A DNA stretch of 64,000 bases from Pseudomonas sp. S30 (GCF_016518545.1 NZ_JACVTO010000014.1:96927-160926), one strand, 5' to 3'; positions 19,601 through 28,367 are shown, counted from the stretch's first letter. A program made the numbers and translations. Notes: generated by a model not told the origin, from the sequence alone.

Positions 19601-19702
19601 GTCACCGGCATAGCCCTGGTAGGTCTTGCCGTTGAAAGTGAAGTTCAACACCTTGCTGCGGTCGATACGGCCGCCGCTGGCGAGGCGATAGGTCTGGCTC
19701 AT
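16685..19702 (-). CDS. soxA: Sarcosine oxidase alpha subunit
   Basis: SoxA of 1005 aa, the NAD-binding alpha subunit with a folate-binding aminomethyltransferase (GcvT-like) C-terminal half (about 600-1000). The N-terminal part carries a ferredoxin-like segment (FNGKTYQGYAGDSLAAALLA) and the FAD/NAD motif VLIVGAGPAGLAAALAAARS near residue 175. A second nucleotide-binding region follows. The ATG at 19702 overlaps the soxD TGA (ATGA), so the two are translationally coupled. The upstream in-frame extension lies in soxD and is rejected. Length matches the family exactly. Confidence 0.97.
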   Translation of the reverse strand: MSQTYRLASGGRIDRSKVLNFTFNGKTYQGYAGDSLAAALLANGVDIVGRSFKYSRPRGIIAAGTEEPNAILQIGSSEATQIPNVRATQQALYSGLVATSTNGWPNVNNDVMGILGKVGGSMMPPGFYYKTFMYPKSFWMTYEKYIRKAAGLGRAPLQNDPDSYDYMNQHCDVLIVGAGPAGLAAALAAARSGARVILADEQEEFGGSLLDTRETLDGKPAAEWVSAVVKELEGLPDVTLLPRATVNGYHDHNFLTIHERLTDHLGDRAPIGQVRHRVHRVRAKRVVLATGAHERPLVYGNNDVPGNMLAGAVSTYVRRYGVAPGRKLVLSTNNDHAYRTALDWHDAGLQVVAIADARHNPRGSLVEEARAKGIRILTSSAVIEAKGSKHVSGARVAAIDVQAHKVTSPGETLDCDLIATSGGYSPVVHLASHLGGRPVWREDILGFVPSDTPQKRECVGGINGVYPLGDAIADGFEGGVRAAAEAGFKATVGTLPKTVARKEDATLALFQVPHDKGTARAPKQFVDQQNDVTAAAIELATREGFESVEHVKRYTALGFGTDQGKLGNINGLAIAARSMGITIPQMGTTMFRPNYTPVTFGAVAGRHCGHLFEPVRFTALHAWHLKNGAEFEDVGQWKRPWYFPKAGEDIHAAVARECKAVRDSVGFLDASTLGKIDIQGPDSREFLNRVYTNAWTKLDVGKARYGLMCKEDGMVFDDGVTACVGDNHFIMTTTTGGAARVLQWLELYHQTEWPDLKVYFTSVTDHWATMTLSGPNSRKLLSELTDIDMDKEAFPFMTWKEGNVGGVPARVFRISFTGELSYEINVQANYAMGVLEQIIEAGKKYNLTPYGTETMHVLRAEKGFIIVGQDTDGSMNPDDLNMSWCVGRNKPFSWIGLRGMNREDCVREDRKQLVGLKPVDPNVWLPEGAQLVLDPKQPIPMDMVGHVTSSYKANSLGYSFAMGVVKGGLKRMGERVYSPQADGSVIEAEIVSSVFFDPKGERQNV

Positions 19703-20034
19703 ACGTTGACTCCCCGTTCGTTGACGGCTGCCGAGCGCGCGGGTGTGTGTTCGCGGGCGCTGACCTGCGGTTTCTCGCCGATCTTGTAGGTTTCCAGGAT
19801 CTCGTAGGTCTCGGTGTTGCGGGTGACGTTGAAATACTGACGGCAGCCGGCAACGTGGTCCCACAGCTCATGGTGAATGCCGCGCGGGTTGTCGCGGAAG
19901 AACATGTAGTCGCCCCACTCCACGTCGGAGCAGGAGGCCGGGTCCAGCGGACGGGCGATGTGCGCCTGGCCCGAGGCGTGGAACTCTTCTTCGGAGCGCA
20001 GCTCGCCGCAGTGGGGACAGAAGATATGCAACAT
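19699..20034 (-). CDS. soxD: Sarcosine oxidase delta subunit
   Basis: SoxD of 111 aa, a small zinc-binding subunit. The N-terminal CPHCGELRSEEEF supplies a CxxC pair; the histidine in GIHHELWDHVAGCRQYF and the Cys in that segment complete the likely zinc site. It lies between soxB and soxA with a 4-base overlap into soxA. Confidence 0.95.
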   Translation of the reverse strand: MLHIFCPHCGELRSEEEFHASGQAHIARPLDPASCSDVEWGDYMFFRDNPRGIHHELWDHVAGCRQYFNVTRNTETYEILETYKIGEKPQVSAREHTPARSAAVNERGVNV

Positions 20035-20049
20035 GACGGTGTCTCCGAA

Positions 20050-21300
20050 TCAGTGGGCGACGGCGGCAGCGCCGTGTTCGTCGATGAGCGCGCCGTTGTG
20101 GAAACGGTCCATGGAGAACGGCGCGGCCAGCGGATGCATTTCACCCTTGGCCAGACTCGCGGCGAAGACGTTGCCCGAACCCGGGGTCGCCTTGAAGCCG
20201 CCGGTACCCCAGCCGCAGTTGAAGAACAGGTTCTTGACCGGGGTCTTGGTGATGATCGGGCAGGCGTCCGGCGAGGTGTCGACGATGCCGCCCCACTGGC
20301 GGTTCATGCGCACGCGCGAGAGGTTGGGGAACATCTCCACGATGGCTTGCAGGGTGTGTTCGATCACCGGATACGAGCCACGCTGGCCATAGCCGACCCA
20401 GCTGTCGATACCGGCGCCGATCACCAGGTCACCCTTGTCGGACTGGCTGATGTAGCCGTGCACGGCGTTGGACATGATCACGCTGTCGATGATTGGCTTG
20501 ATCGGCTCGGAGACCAGCGCTTGCAGCGGGTGCGATTCGAGCGGCAGGCGGAAGCCCGCCAGCTTGGCCATGTGCCCGGAGTTACCCGCGGTGACCACGC
20601 CGACGCGCTTGGCACCGATGAAGCCCTTGCTGGTTTCCACGCCGATGACCGCGCCGTTTTCCTTGCGAAAGCCGGTGACTTCGGTCTGCTGGATCAGGTC
20701 GACGCCCAGGGCGTCGGCGGCACGCGCGTAACCCCAGGCCACGGCATCGTGACGGGCAACACCGCCACGGCGCTGTACGGTGGCGCCGAGGATCGGATAG
20801 CGGGTGTTCTTCGAGCAGTCCAGGTACGGGATTTCGGCCGCCACCTGGGCGGTGTCGAGCAGCTCGCCGTCGACGCCATTGAGGCGGTTGGCGCTGACCC
20901 GACGCTCGGAGTCACGCATGTCCTGCAGCGTGTGGCACAGGTTGTAGACGCCACGCTGGGAGAACATGACGTTGTAGTTGATGTCCTGGGACAGGCCTTC
21001 CCACAGCTTCATGGCGTGCTCGTACAGGTGAGCCGACTCGTCCCACAGGTAGTTGGAACGCACGATGGTGGTGTTGCGGGCGGTGTTGCCGCCGCCCAGG
21101 TAGCCCTTCTCGATCACGGCCACGTTGGTGATGCCGTGTTCCTTGGCCAGATAGTAGGCCGTGGCCAGGCCGTGACCGCCACCGCCGACGATGACCACGT
21201 CGTAGACCTTCTTCGGCGTCGGCGTGCGCCACATGCGCTGCCAGTTCTCGTGGTGGCTGAGGGAGTGCTTGAGAAGGCCGAAGCCCGAATAGCGTTGCAT
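20050..21300 (-). CDS. soxB: Sarcosine oxidase beta subunit
   Basis: SoxB of 416 aa, the catalytic beta subunit with covalent FMN and non-covalent FAD. The dinucleotide-binding motif VVIVGGGGHGLATAYYLAKE starts near residue 37. The histidine in the segment around RNTTIVRSNYLW and the C-terminal NCGWGTGGFKATPGSG are typical of the family. The start at 21300 (MQRYSGFGLL) gives the standard length; a GTG 15 bases upstream is less likely. It lies 15 bases after glyA and 15 bases before soxD, in one operon. Confidence 0.96.
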   Translation of the reverse strand: MQRYSGFGLLKHSLSHHENWQRMWRTPTPKKVYDVVIVGGGGHGLATAYYLAKEHGITNVAVIEKGYLGGGNTARNTTIVRSNYLWDESAHLYEHAMKLWEGLSQDINYNVMFSQRGVYNLCHTLQDMRDSERRVSANRLNGVDGELLDTAQVAAEIPYLDCSKNTRYPILGATVQRRGGVARHDAVAWGYARAADALGVDLIQQTEVTGFRKENGAVIGVETSKGFIGAKRVGVVTAGNSGHMAKLAGFRLPLESHPLQALVSEPIKPIIDSVIMSNAVHGYISQSDKGDLVIGAGIDSWVGYGQRGSYPVIEHTLQAIVEMFPNLSRVRMNRQWGGIVDTSPDACPIITKTPVKNLFFNCGWGTGGFKATPGSGNVFAASLAKGEMHPLAAPFSMDRFHNGALIDEHGAAAVAH

Positions 21301-21315
21301 GATGTGGGACTCCAC

Positions 21316-22569
<1,254 letters not shown>

Positions 22570-22699
22570 CGTGTCTCTCCCGGCAGCGATCATTTTTTGT
22601 GCGGAGGGTTCAGTTCGACCCTTTGCGGCGATGGTATGACCGGGCCGGGGCGCACAGATGCCTGCGCGCGCCTTGCAATGGCGCGTTTACGACATTGCT

Positions 22700-23911
22700 T
22701 CATCGCCCATCGACGGGCATGCAGGGGCGGCTGTCGGTCACCGGGCGCGGGCCCGCGTGAGCCCGTACGCGCCAGGCGCCAAGTACGCCGACGCCGATGG
22801 CCGCGAGCAGCAGCACAGACAGGCTGCGCGTCTGCTCGCCGAACAGATAGAGCGCCATGCCCACCACCGGCAGCACCCCCTGGTTCATCAACACCATCAG
22901 CGAAGACACGCCCGCCAGGCGCTCGACCGGCACCAGGCGGATGCGCAGGCCGCGACAGAAGTTGATCATCCACACCCTGCCGGCGATGTTCAGCGCATAC
23001 AGCACGAGGAAACCAGGCAGGTAGGCCTGGGACAGGATCATCAGGGCACTGGCCGTGATCGTGAGCGACGCCGCCGCAGTGAACAGCCGCACGGGCGGCA
23101 GGGCCGCCGACAGGCGCGGATAGAGCACGGTCGCGGCCACTCCGCAGATCCCCGCGCAGACATCGACGAAGGCGAAATACTCGATGGGCAGTCCCATGGC
23201 CCGGTCGATCAGGCTCACCGCGCCCGCTTCCACCAGCCCGTCGAACGCATTGTTGCCAATGGACAGGATCACCGTGCTGAGCAGCAATGGGCTCGCCAGG
23301 ATCAGCCTCAGGTTGCCCGGCCCCGGCCCGTCGACCTCGGGCGCGACAGCGCAGCGGTTGTCCGGAATCATTCGGCTGCGCGCATAGCACAGGGCATTGG
23401 TGGCATACAGCGCAGCCGCGAGCAGCAGGAGCGCTTCGACGCCAGCGCCGTAGCAGAGAAATCCACACAGCGGCCCGGTGACCATCGCCAGCTGATCGAT
23501 GCGGCACAGCAGGTTGACGTCGCGGTCCACGTCGCGACTGACCAGGGCGATCATCTTTTCGTAGGCGATCAGGCTTTGCGCATTGCCGATGGCCACCAGC
23601 CCGCTCAACAGCCCACCGAGCACTGTCACCGTCAGTGGGCCTGGTTGCGCCCTGAGCATCAGCACCACGCACAGGCACCCTGCCCACTTCAGCACGTCCG
23701 ACAGTACCGAAACCTTGCGCACACCCCAGCGGTCGATGGCGTTGCCCACCAGTGGCGTCACCACGATCCGCGGCAGCCACGTCATGGCGTACGCCAGGCC
23801 CGACCACGCCAGGCTTTCGGTGTGGGCGTAGACCATCACCGGCAGGAGGAACACCAGCAAGGCATCGGCGCTGAGGACCAGCAGCAAGAGCAGCGACAGC
23901 GACCGGTTCAT
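22700..23911 (-). CDS. MFS transporter of the accessory unit
   Basis: A 403-aa major-facilitator protein with about twelve hydrophobic helices. The loop after helix 2 reads GNAIDRWGVRKVS, the MFS A-motif (GxxxDRxGxRR-like). It resembles exporters of the macrolide/drug-efflux and siderophore-export branches, but substrate cannot be assigned. Its ATG overlaps the stop of the cupin gene (ATGA), so both are translated together. By context it probably exports, or gives immunity to, whatever the 87-aa protein and the cupin enzyme make; this is inference. Confidence 0.8.
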   Translation of the reverse strand: MNRSLSLLLLLVLSADALLVFLLPVMVYAHTESLAWSGLAYAMTWLPRIVVTPLVGNAIDRWGVRKVSVLSDVLKWAGCLCVVLMLRAQPGPLTVTVLGGLLSGLVAIGNAQSLIAYEKMIALVSRDVDRDVNLLCRIDQLAMVTGPLCGFLCYGAGVEALLLLAAALYATNALCYARSRMIPDNRCAVAPEVDGPGPGNLRLILASPLLLSTVILSIGNNAFDGLVEAGAVSLIDRAMGLPIEYFAFVDVCAGICGVAATVLYPRLSAALPPVRLFTAAASLTITASALMILSQAYLPGFLVLYALNIAGRVWMINFCRGLRIRLVPVERLAGVSSLMVLMNQGVLPVVGMALYLFGEQTRSLSVLLLAAIGVGVLGAWRVRAHAGPRPVTDSRPCMPVDGR

Positions 23912-25224
23912 GGAGCCGGTGAACTGCGCGCGGCCTGGGTCAGGATCACTTTGACCTGCCGTCCGCTGACCTCGTCGGTCACCAGCAGGGCCTTGGGCGT
24001 TTCGGCCGCAGGCGCGAGCGCGGTGAGCTGTTTCTGCACCTCGACCAGGGTTTCCAGGTATCCGAGCGAGGCGAGCGTTTCATTGGGCATGAGCACAGGG
24101 TACGGCCGGTCGTCCAACGGCCAGTCGATCACATCGTTACCGGGCTCGTAGGTGCGAGCGTCGTCGAGGTAAAACACCGGGCGGTTCAGGGTGTAGATGT
24201 GGGCCATGTCGAACAGTGCGTGCGCCACGCCGCAAGGAATGGTCAGTTCCATTTCAGGGTCTGGACGAAACTCATGCCATTCTTCCCGATGCAGGGTGGC
24301 AGACCCTGCGCGCACATCCACCAGTTTCAGCCTGATCGACTGGCAGGACGGACCGAGAAAGGTCAGGTGGTCTTCCTGGCCCAGGTGGATGCCGAACGAG
24401 TCGAAGCTGTACGGCTGGGCCCCATGATCGACGATGTAGAAAGGCGACGGCCCCATGACCGGAACGATACGGCTGTGCTCGCCTGTGCGCACCGATCCAT
24501 GCCGCTTGAACTCGACCCCCGGGATGCCTGAGACGGGAAAGGCCGAAGCCTCTCGTGCAGCGTGCACGGCAGGTTGCAGCATGATGTGCACATGCTCGCC
24601 GGTGTCCAGCGTGAACTGCCGGGTTTCGGCGTGGGACAGCTCACTGGTCGACAGGATCGAGCGTTGCAATGCCGCCAGGTGATGGTAGACCCGGTTCGCG
24701 GCCGGCTCGCCCATGGGCTGGACCCCCTCGACGCTGGCAGGGTCGACCTCCAGGGGCAGATTGATGATGTCGTGTTCAGGCGTCCAGCCCAGTGTCGGTT
24801 GCAGCAACGAGGTCAGAGGTGGCAGGAACAGGTCGTAGGCATTGAGCGTCGTCACCCCCTCCAACCCACTGAAGGTATGGGCCACCCCTGGCGGGATGAC
24901 CAGTGTCCGGCTGGAGGCCGGCGAGAATTGCAGGGACAGCGAAGTTCTAAAGCTGGGGGAAGCCTTGCGGCAGTCGATGAACCTGGCGTTGATCACCTTG
25001 GACGCATCGCCGAGAAACGTCAGAACATCCTGCTGAGCCAGATGAATGCCGAACTGCCCATAATCGAAGTGCGTGTCGCCATGCGTGACGATGTTCACCG
25101 GGCGCGTGGTGGCGAACGGCACCACGAACGATTCGCTACTGCCATTGCCCAGACGCCAGCGGTTGAACCAGTGCAAACCCTCGATAGTGATCCGCGCGTT
25201 CATCGCTTCGGTTTCAGCCTGCAT
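23908..25224 (-). CDS. Protein with two tandem RmlC-like cupin domains
   Basis: A 438-aa protein made of an internal duplication. Each half has the pattern FGIHL-x-Q-x-D-x-LTFLG, then IxxxxxDxR, then IPxGVAHxF and TLN, and ends with a PxxDxIxxPL block (halves about 15-175 and 240-400). This is the dTDP-4-dehydrorhamnose 3,5-epimerase (RmlC) cupin fold, but the RmlC catalytic RGLH motif is not present in either half. A sugar-epimerase-like or peptide-modifying function is possible. AGGAGAAGG lies eight bases before the ATG. The gene is followed by the MFS gene with a 4-base overlap and preceded by a MITE-like element. I do not recognise a named homologue. Confidence 0.7.
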   Translation of the reverse strand: MQAETEAMNARITIEGLHWFNRWRLGNGSSESFVVPFATTRPVNIVTHGDTHFDYGQFGIHLAQQDVLTFLGDASKVINARFIDCRKASPSFRTSLSLQFSPASSRTLVIPPGVAHTFSGLEGVTTLNAYDLFLPPLTSLLQPTLGWTPEHDIINLPLEVDPASVEGVQPMGEPAANRVYHHLAALQRSILSTSELSHAETRQFTLDTGEHVHIMLQPAVHAAREASAFPVSGIPGVEFKRHGSVRTGEHSRIVPVMGPSPFYIVDHGAQPYSFDSFGIHLGQEDHLTFLGPSCQSIRLKLVDVRAGSATLHREEWHEFRPDPEMELTIPCGVAHALFDMAHIYTLNRPVFYLDDARTYEPGNDVIDWPLDDRPYPVLMPNETLASLGYLETLVEVQKQLTALAPAAETPKALLVTDEVSGRQVKVILTQAARSSPAP

Positions 25225-25253
25225 GAGCCTTCTCCTGAAAAGCCAGGCGCCGA

Positions 25254-25410
25254 GGCTTAGTCTGAAAAGTCCTGAGACGAAGGTCAGGCAAGGCGAAAAC
25301 AGCCGAGGAAGCGGAGTTTACAGGTTGTAAATGAGCATTCCGACCGGGCTGGCGCTCCAGGCTGTTTTCAACGCAGTATCACCGAGTATCAGGGCTTTTC
25401 AGACAGAGCC
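25254..25410. mobile_element. MITE-like element, 157 bp, with 22-bp imperfect terminal inverted repeats
   Basis: The ends 25254-25275 and 25389-25410 are inverted repeats that share GTCTGAAAAG-(T/C)-CCTGA and GGCT. A second, inner pair (GAAAACAGCC at 25295-25304 and GGCTGTTTTC at 25360-25369) nests inside. No ORF fits in the element. It has the build of a non-autonomous miniature transposable element. It separates the 87-aa gene from the cupin gene. Confidence 0.75.
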
Positions 25411-25430
25411 TGGCGACGCCTGGCAACTTT

Positions 25431-25694
25431 CTAGCCAATGACCCGGGCACTCAAGCCAGCCGCCTGTGCGCTGCGCAGCAGCGCTTGCAGGCTGGAAGTG
25501 TCGAGCGTTGCATACTGATCCTGGGCAGCCGCAGATTTTATCCCGGCCAGATAAGCCAGGGTGTCGCGAACTTGGCCCAGCGTGTCCTGGGTGGTTTCCA
25601 TCAAGGTGATGAAAGGGTTGGCATGCGCAACTTGTCCATCGACTGCTGCAGGTTTCACTTCATAGAACTCAGCCACATCTGATGCGTTCATCAT
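25431..25694 (-). CDS. Small protein of unknown function, possible precursor peptide
   Basis: An 87-aa protein starting MMNASDVAEFYEVKPAAV and ending LLRSAQAAGLSARVIG. There is no signal peptide, membrane segment or cysteine. The middle (ETTQDTLGQVRDTLAYLAG) looks helical. GGAG sits eight bases before the ATG at 25694; a longer version from 25781 has no ribosome binding site. The GGAGAA-x-GCTCATG start context is nearly the same as that of the cupin gene on the other side of the MITE. By size and company it might be a precursor, carrier or regulator for the cupin/MFS unit. No family is recognised. Confidence 0.55.
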   Translation of the reverse strand: MMNASDVAEFYEVKPAAVDGQVAHANPFITLMETTQDTLGQVRDTLAYLAGIKSAAAQDQYATLDTSSLQALLRSAQAAGLSARVIG

Positions 25695-25997
25695 GAGCGT
25701 TCTCCAATACAGAATCATTATGGAAGTACCGGTTTCGGCATGATGATACTTGTGCAGGAACTGGAGTTCGTCAAACGCCATCTAGTTGGAAAAGAGTAGA
25801 AACAGCTGGATTTCCGCCAACTTAATTAACTTCCGAAAGAAAACTCTTACAAGCTTAAAAGATATTTCCTAATTATGTTTACGGCCAGCCGTAATCACCT
25901 GCGCGCCGCTGCTTATAGCTGCGTGGCTGAACACCGCTATAGCTTGGCAAGAAACTTCGCTACAGTACCGGGGTGCCTACGGTTTACAGGACCTGCC
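25695..25997. promoter_or_regulatory. A+T-rich divergent promoter region before ltaE and the 87-aa gene
   Basis: This 303-base stretch is clearly richer in A+T than its surroundings between about 25780 and 25880 (it includes TTAATTAA and AAAAGATATTTCCTAATTA). It lies between divergent genes and must hold both promoters. Exact -35/-10 boxes cannot be fixed. The base composition marks the outer edge of the accessory unit. Confidence 0.4.
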
Positions 25998-27038
25998 ATG
26001 ACAGACAAGAGCCAACAATTTGCCAGCGACAACTACTCCGGCATCTGCCCCGAGGCCTGGGCGGCCATGGAGCACGCCAACCAGGGCCATCAACGCGCGT
26101 ACGGCGACGACGACTGGACGGCGCGGGCAGCGGATCATTTTCGCCGCCTGTTCGAGACCGACTGCGAGGTGTTCTTCGCCTTCAACGGCACCGCTGCCAA
26201 CTCGCTGGCGCTGTCGTCCCTGTGCCAGAGCTATCACAGCGTGATCTGCTCGGAGACCGCGCACGTGGAAACCGACGAGTGCGGTGCCCCGGAGTTCTTC
26301 TCCAATGGCTCGAAACTGCTCACTGCCGCCAGCATCGCTGGCAAGCTCACGCCGCAGTCGATCCGCGACGTGGCACTCAAGCGCCAGGACATCCACTATC
26401 CCAAGCCGCGCGTGGTCACCCTCACCCAGGCGACCGAGGTCGGCAGCGTCTACCGCCCGGAAGAACTCAAGGCGATCAGCACCACCTGCAAGGAGCTCGG
26501 GCTGCACCTGCACATGGACGGCGCGCGCTTCTCCAACGCCTGCGCGTTCCTTGGCTGCTCGCCGGCTGAGCTGACCTGGAAGGCGGGGGTCGATGTGTTG
26601 TGTTTCGGCGGCACCAAGAACGGCATGGCCGTGGGCGAAGCGATCCTGTTCTTCAACCGCGAGCTGGCCGAGGATTTCGACTACCGCTGCAAGCAGGCCG
26701 GCCAACTGGCGTCGAAGATGCGTTTCCTGTCGGCGCCCTGGGTCGGCCTGCTGGAGGACGGCGCCTGGTTGCGTCACGCACAGCATGCCAATCAGTGCGC
26801 GCAACTGCTGGCGTCGCTGGTCAGCGACCTGCCTGAGGTCAAGCTGATGTTCCCGGTGCAAGCCAACGGCGTGTTCCTGCAACTGCCGGAGCCGGCCCTG
26901 GAGGCGCTGCGCGCCAGGGGCTGGCGCTTCTATACTTTCATCGGCAGCGGCGGCGCGCGTTTCATGTGTTCGTGGGACACCGAAGAGAACCGCGTGCGTG
27001 AACTGGCAGCGGACATCAGAGCGGTGTTGAACACCTGA
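25998..27038 (+). CDS. ltaE: Low-specificity L-threonine aldolase
   Basis: PLP-dependent aldolase of 346 aa that cleaves threonine and allo-threonine to glycine and acetaldehyde. The PLP lysine lies in LCFGGTKNGMAVGEA. HLHMDGARFSNA is the cofactor-binding block. The ATG at 25998 gives the standard length; upstream in-frame codons are not family-like. In P. aeruginosa ltaE also stands near glyA and gbcAB, which links it to glycine supply. Confidence 0.95.
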   Translation: MTDKSQQFASDNYSGICPEAWAAMEHANQGHQRAYGDDDWTARAADHFRRLFETDCEVFFAFNGTAANSLALSSLCQSYHSVICSETAHVETDECGAPEFFSNGSKLLTAASIAGKLTPQSIRDVALKRQDIHYPKPRVVTLTQATEVGSVYRPEELKAISTTCKELGLHLHMDGARFSNACAFLGCSPAELTWKAGVDVLCFGGTKNGMAVGEAILFFNRELAEDFDYRCKQAGQLASKMRFLSAPWVGLLEDGAWLRHAQHANQCAQLLASLVSDLPEVKLMFPVQANGVFLQLPEPALEALRARGWRFYTFIGSGGARFMCSWDTEENRVRELAADIRAVLNT

Positions 27039-27126
27039 TCGGCGCCCTCACCGCCGCCCTGAGTCGTCCCGTCGCAACGCAGCACGGGCGAGCGCAGATG
27101 CACTTCACCCCAGAGCCTAGGTAGCC

Positions 27127-27429
27127 CTAGGCCTCGCCCAAGGTCCGGGCGATGGCATCGACCGCCGCGTCGACCTTGGCCTGGGTCTGCTCCAGGGTGC
27201 GCTGGTGCTCACGCTGCAGCTCGATCTGACGTGAGCACAGGTTCAGCGCCGCCAGAACCAGCAGCTTGTCGCCGATCAGGGTCGGAAACTTGCGCTTGGT
27301 TTCACCGAGGGCCGCGTTGAGCATGTGCGCCGCCTGCGACAACGTCTGCTCCTCGCCCACCGGCGCCTTGAGCGAATACTCGGTGCCCAGGATGCTCACC
27401 ACGCTGATCGACTGCGAAGGCAGGCTCAT
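27127..27429 (-). CDS. ZapA family protein
   Basis: A 100-aa ZapA-like protein: an N-terminal domain with SVVSILGTEYSLKAP, the core LIGDKLLVLAALNLCSRQ, and a C-terminal coiled coil (about 65-95). ZapA proteins bundle FtsZ filaments at the division site. The sequence differs from the usual Pseudomonas ZapA as I recall it (which has GKVIGADR and NITHDLLH), and no 6S RNA or formyl-THF cyclo-ligase gene follows. It is therefore probably a second ZapA paralogue. It overlaps the preceding coiled-coil gene by four bases. Confidence 0.75.
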   Translation of the reverse strand: MSLPSQSISVVSILGTEYSLKAPVGEEQTLSQAAHMLNAALGETKRKFPTLIGDKLLVLAALNLCSRQIELQREHQRTLEQTQAKVDAAVDAIARTLGEA

Positions 27430-27656
27430 GCGCCGACGGTACCTGCGCTGGCACGCTCGACCAGGGCCTGGATGCGCGCGGCGGTGGCGCCGTTCTGCTC
27501 TTCCTGCTCCATCAGCGAAAGCTGCAGGGTCTCGTTCTCTTCCTTGGCCTGGGCCAGCGCCTGATCGAGCTGCTGGTTCTGCTCGGTCAGTTGGGCGTTC
27601 TTGTGCATCAGGTCGGCGACCAGTTGCTCGAGTTGATTCAGGGAAGCTTCCAACAT
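27426..27656 (-). CDS. Small coiled-coil protein, TIGR02449/ZapB-like
   Basis: A 76-aa protein that is almost wholly coiled coil, with Leu heptads from LEASLNQLEQLVADL through NETLQLSLMEQEEQN. Proteins of this type (TIGR02449) are usually encoded just before zapA and resemble ZapB in build. The ATG at 27656 is chosen because upstream residues are not family-like. The gene overlaps the ZapA-like gene by four bases (ATGA), so the two products are probably made in fixed ratio. Confidence 0.7.
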   Translation of the reverse strand: MLEASLNQLEQLVADLMHKNAQLTEQNQQLDQALAQAKEENETLQLSLMEQEEQNGATAARIQALVERASAGTVGA

Positions 27657-27924
27657 GCGTCTATCTCGGGTTGTTGCAAAGGGCGCACACGATAAAGAAA
27701 AGCACGCGCCCCCGCCATTAAAAAACAGGTACGAAAGGCTTTCGTTCCGGCACATTGACAGGGTGGAGGGGATCTTGTTCCGACTTGGATCAACCGCCTG
27801 TCCGCCCAGGCGATTGTAGAACGCTGAATTTCTACGCCCTTCCTAAAGACTCGTAGGGCATTACCGATAGGCTTGTAAGATCAATTTCTTCGCACGGACG
27901 CGAGCCTTCTCCGGACTCGACGTC

Positions 27925-28367
27925 ATCTCATTACGCTCCCTCAATATCGCACCCCGTGCGCTTCTCGGTTTCTCGCTGATCGGCCTGCTGATGCTGGGCC
28001 TGGGTGTGTTCTCCCTCGTGCAGATGGGCCAGATACGCCAGGCAGGCCTGACCATCGAACGGATCAACGTGCCCAGTATCCAGCTGCTCGATGAGCTGAC
28101 GGCCGACAACCTGCGCCTGCGCACCTTGTCGTATCGGCTGCTGGTCAACCGCGAGGCCCAGGACGAGACCCTGCGCCTGATGGACGAGCGCAACCAGCAA
28201 TCGACCCGCGAAAGCGAACGCATGATCGGCAGTATCCAGGGGGCACCGAGCAGGTCGTGGCGTCCATGCGCACCAGCACCGAACGGGCCGAGTCGAGCCT
28301 GAACATCGCCCGCGGCGCCGGCCTGGCGGTGGACCTCAACGGCCTGGTGGCGCGCTTTCGCACTTGA
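27925..28367 (+). pseudogene. Remnant of a methyl-accepting chemotaxis protein
   Basis: The first part (to about 28241, frame 1) reads SLRSLNIAPRALLGFSLIGL and on through the first membrane helix and about 70 residues of a four-helix ligand-binding domain (LTADNLRLRTLSYRLL). At about 28242 the frame changes, and the rest reads GTEQVVASMRTSTERAESSL, then directly LNGLVARFRT and TGA. The latter two pieces match parts of an MCP signalling domain that are normally far apart. Most of the receptor is missing. The codon at the expected start is ATC, with no ATG/GTG/TTG between the upstream stop and 27991. P. putida has intact chemoreceptor genes in this area. Confidence 0.8.

Noticed and set aside
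16865..19789. Very long open frame (974 codons) antisense to soxA, and similar ones antisense to aceF and dipA
   Set aside because: High G+C with strong third-position bias leaves antisense frames open. Translations are low in complexity (runs of Ala, Gly, His, Val, Gln) and match no family, while the sense genes are certain.
22570..22699. Glycine riboswitch before glyA
   Set aside because: The short leader shows no tandem aptamer-like pairing, and the gap is too small for the two-aptamer form.
27039..27126. 6S RNA gene expected next to a zapA gene
   Set aside because: Only 88 bases lie between ltaE and the ZapA-like gene, too short for 6S RNA, and no matching fold was seen.
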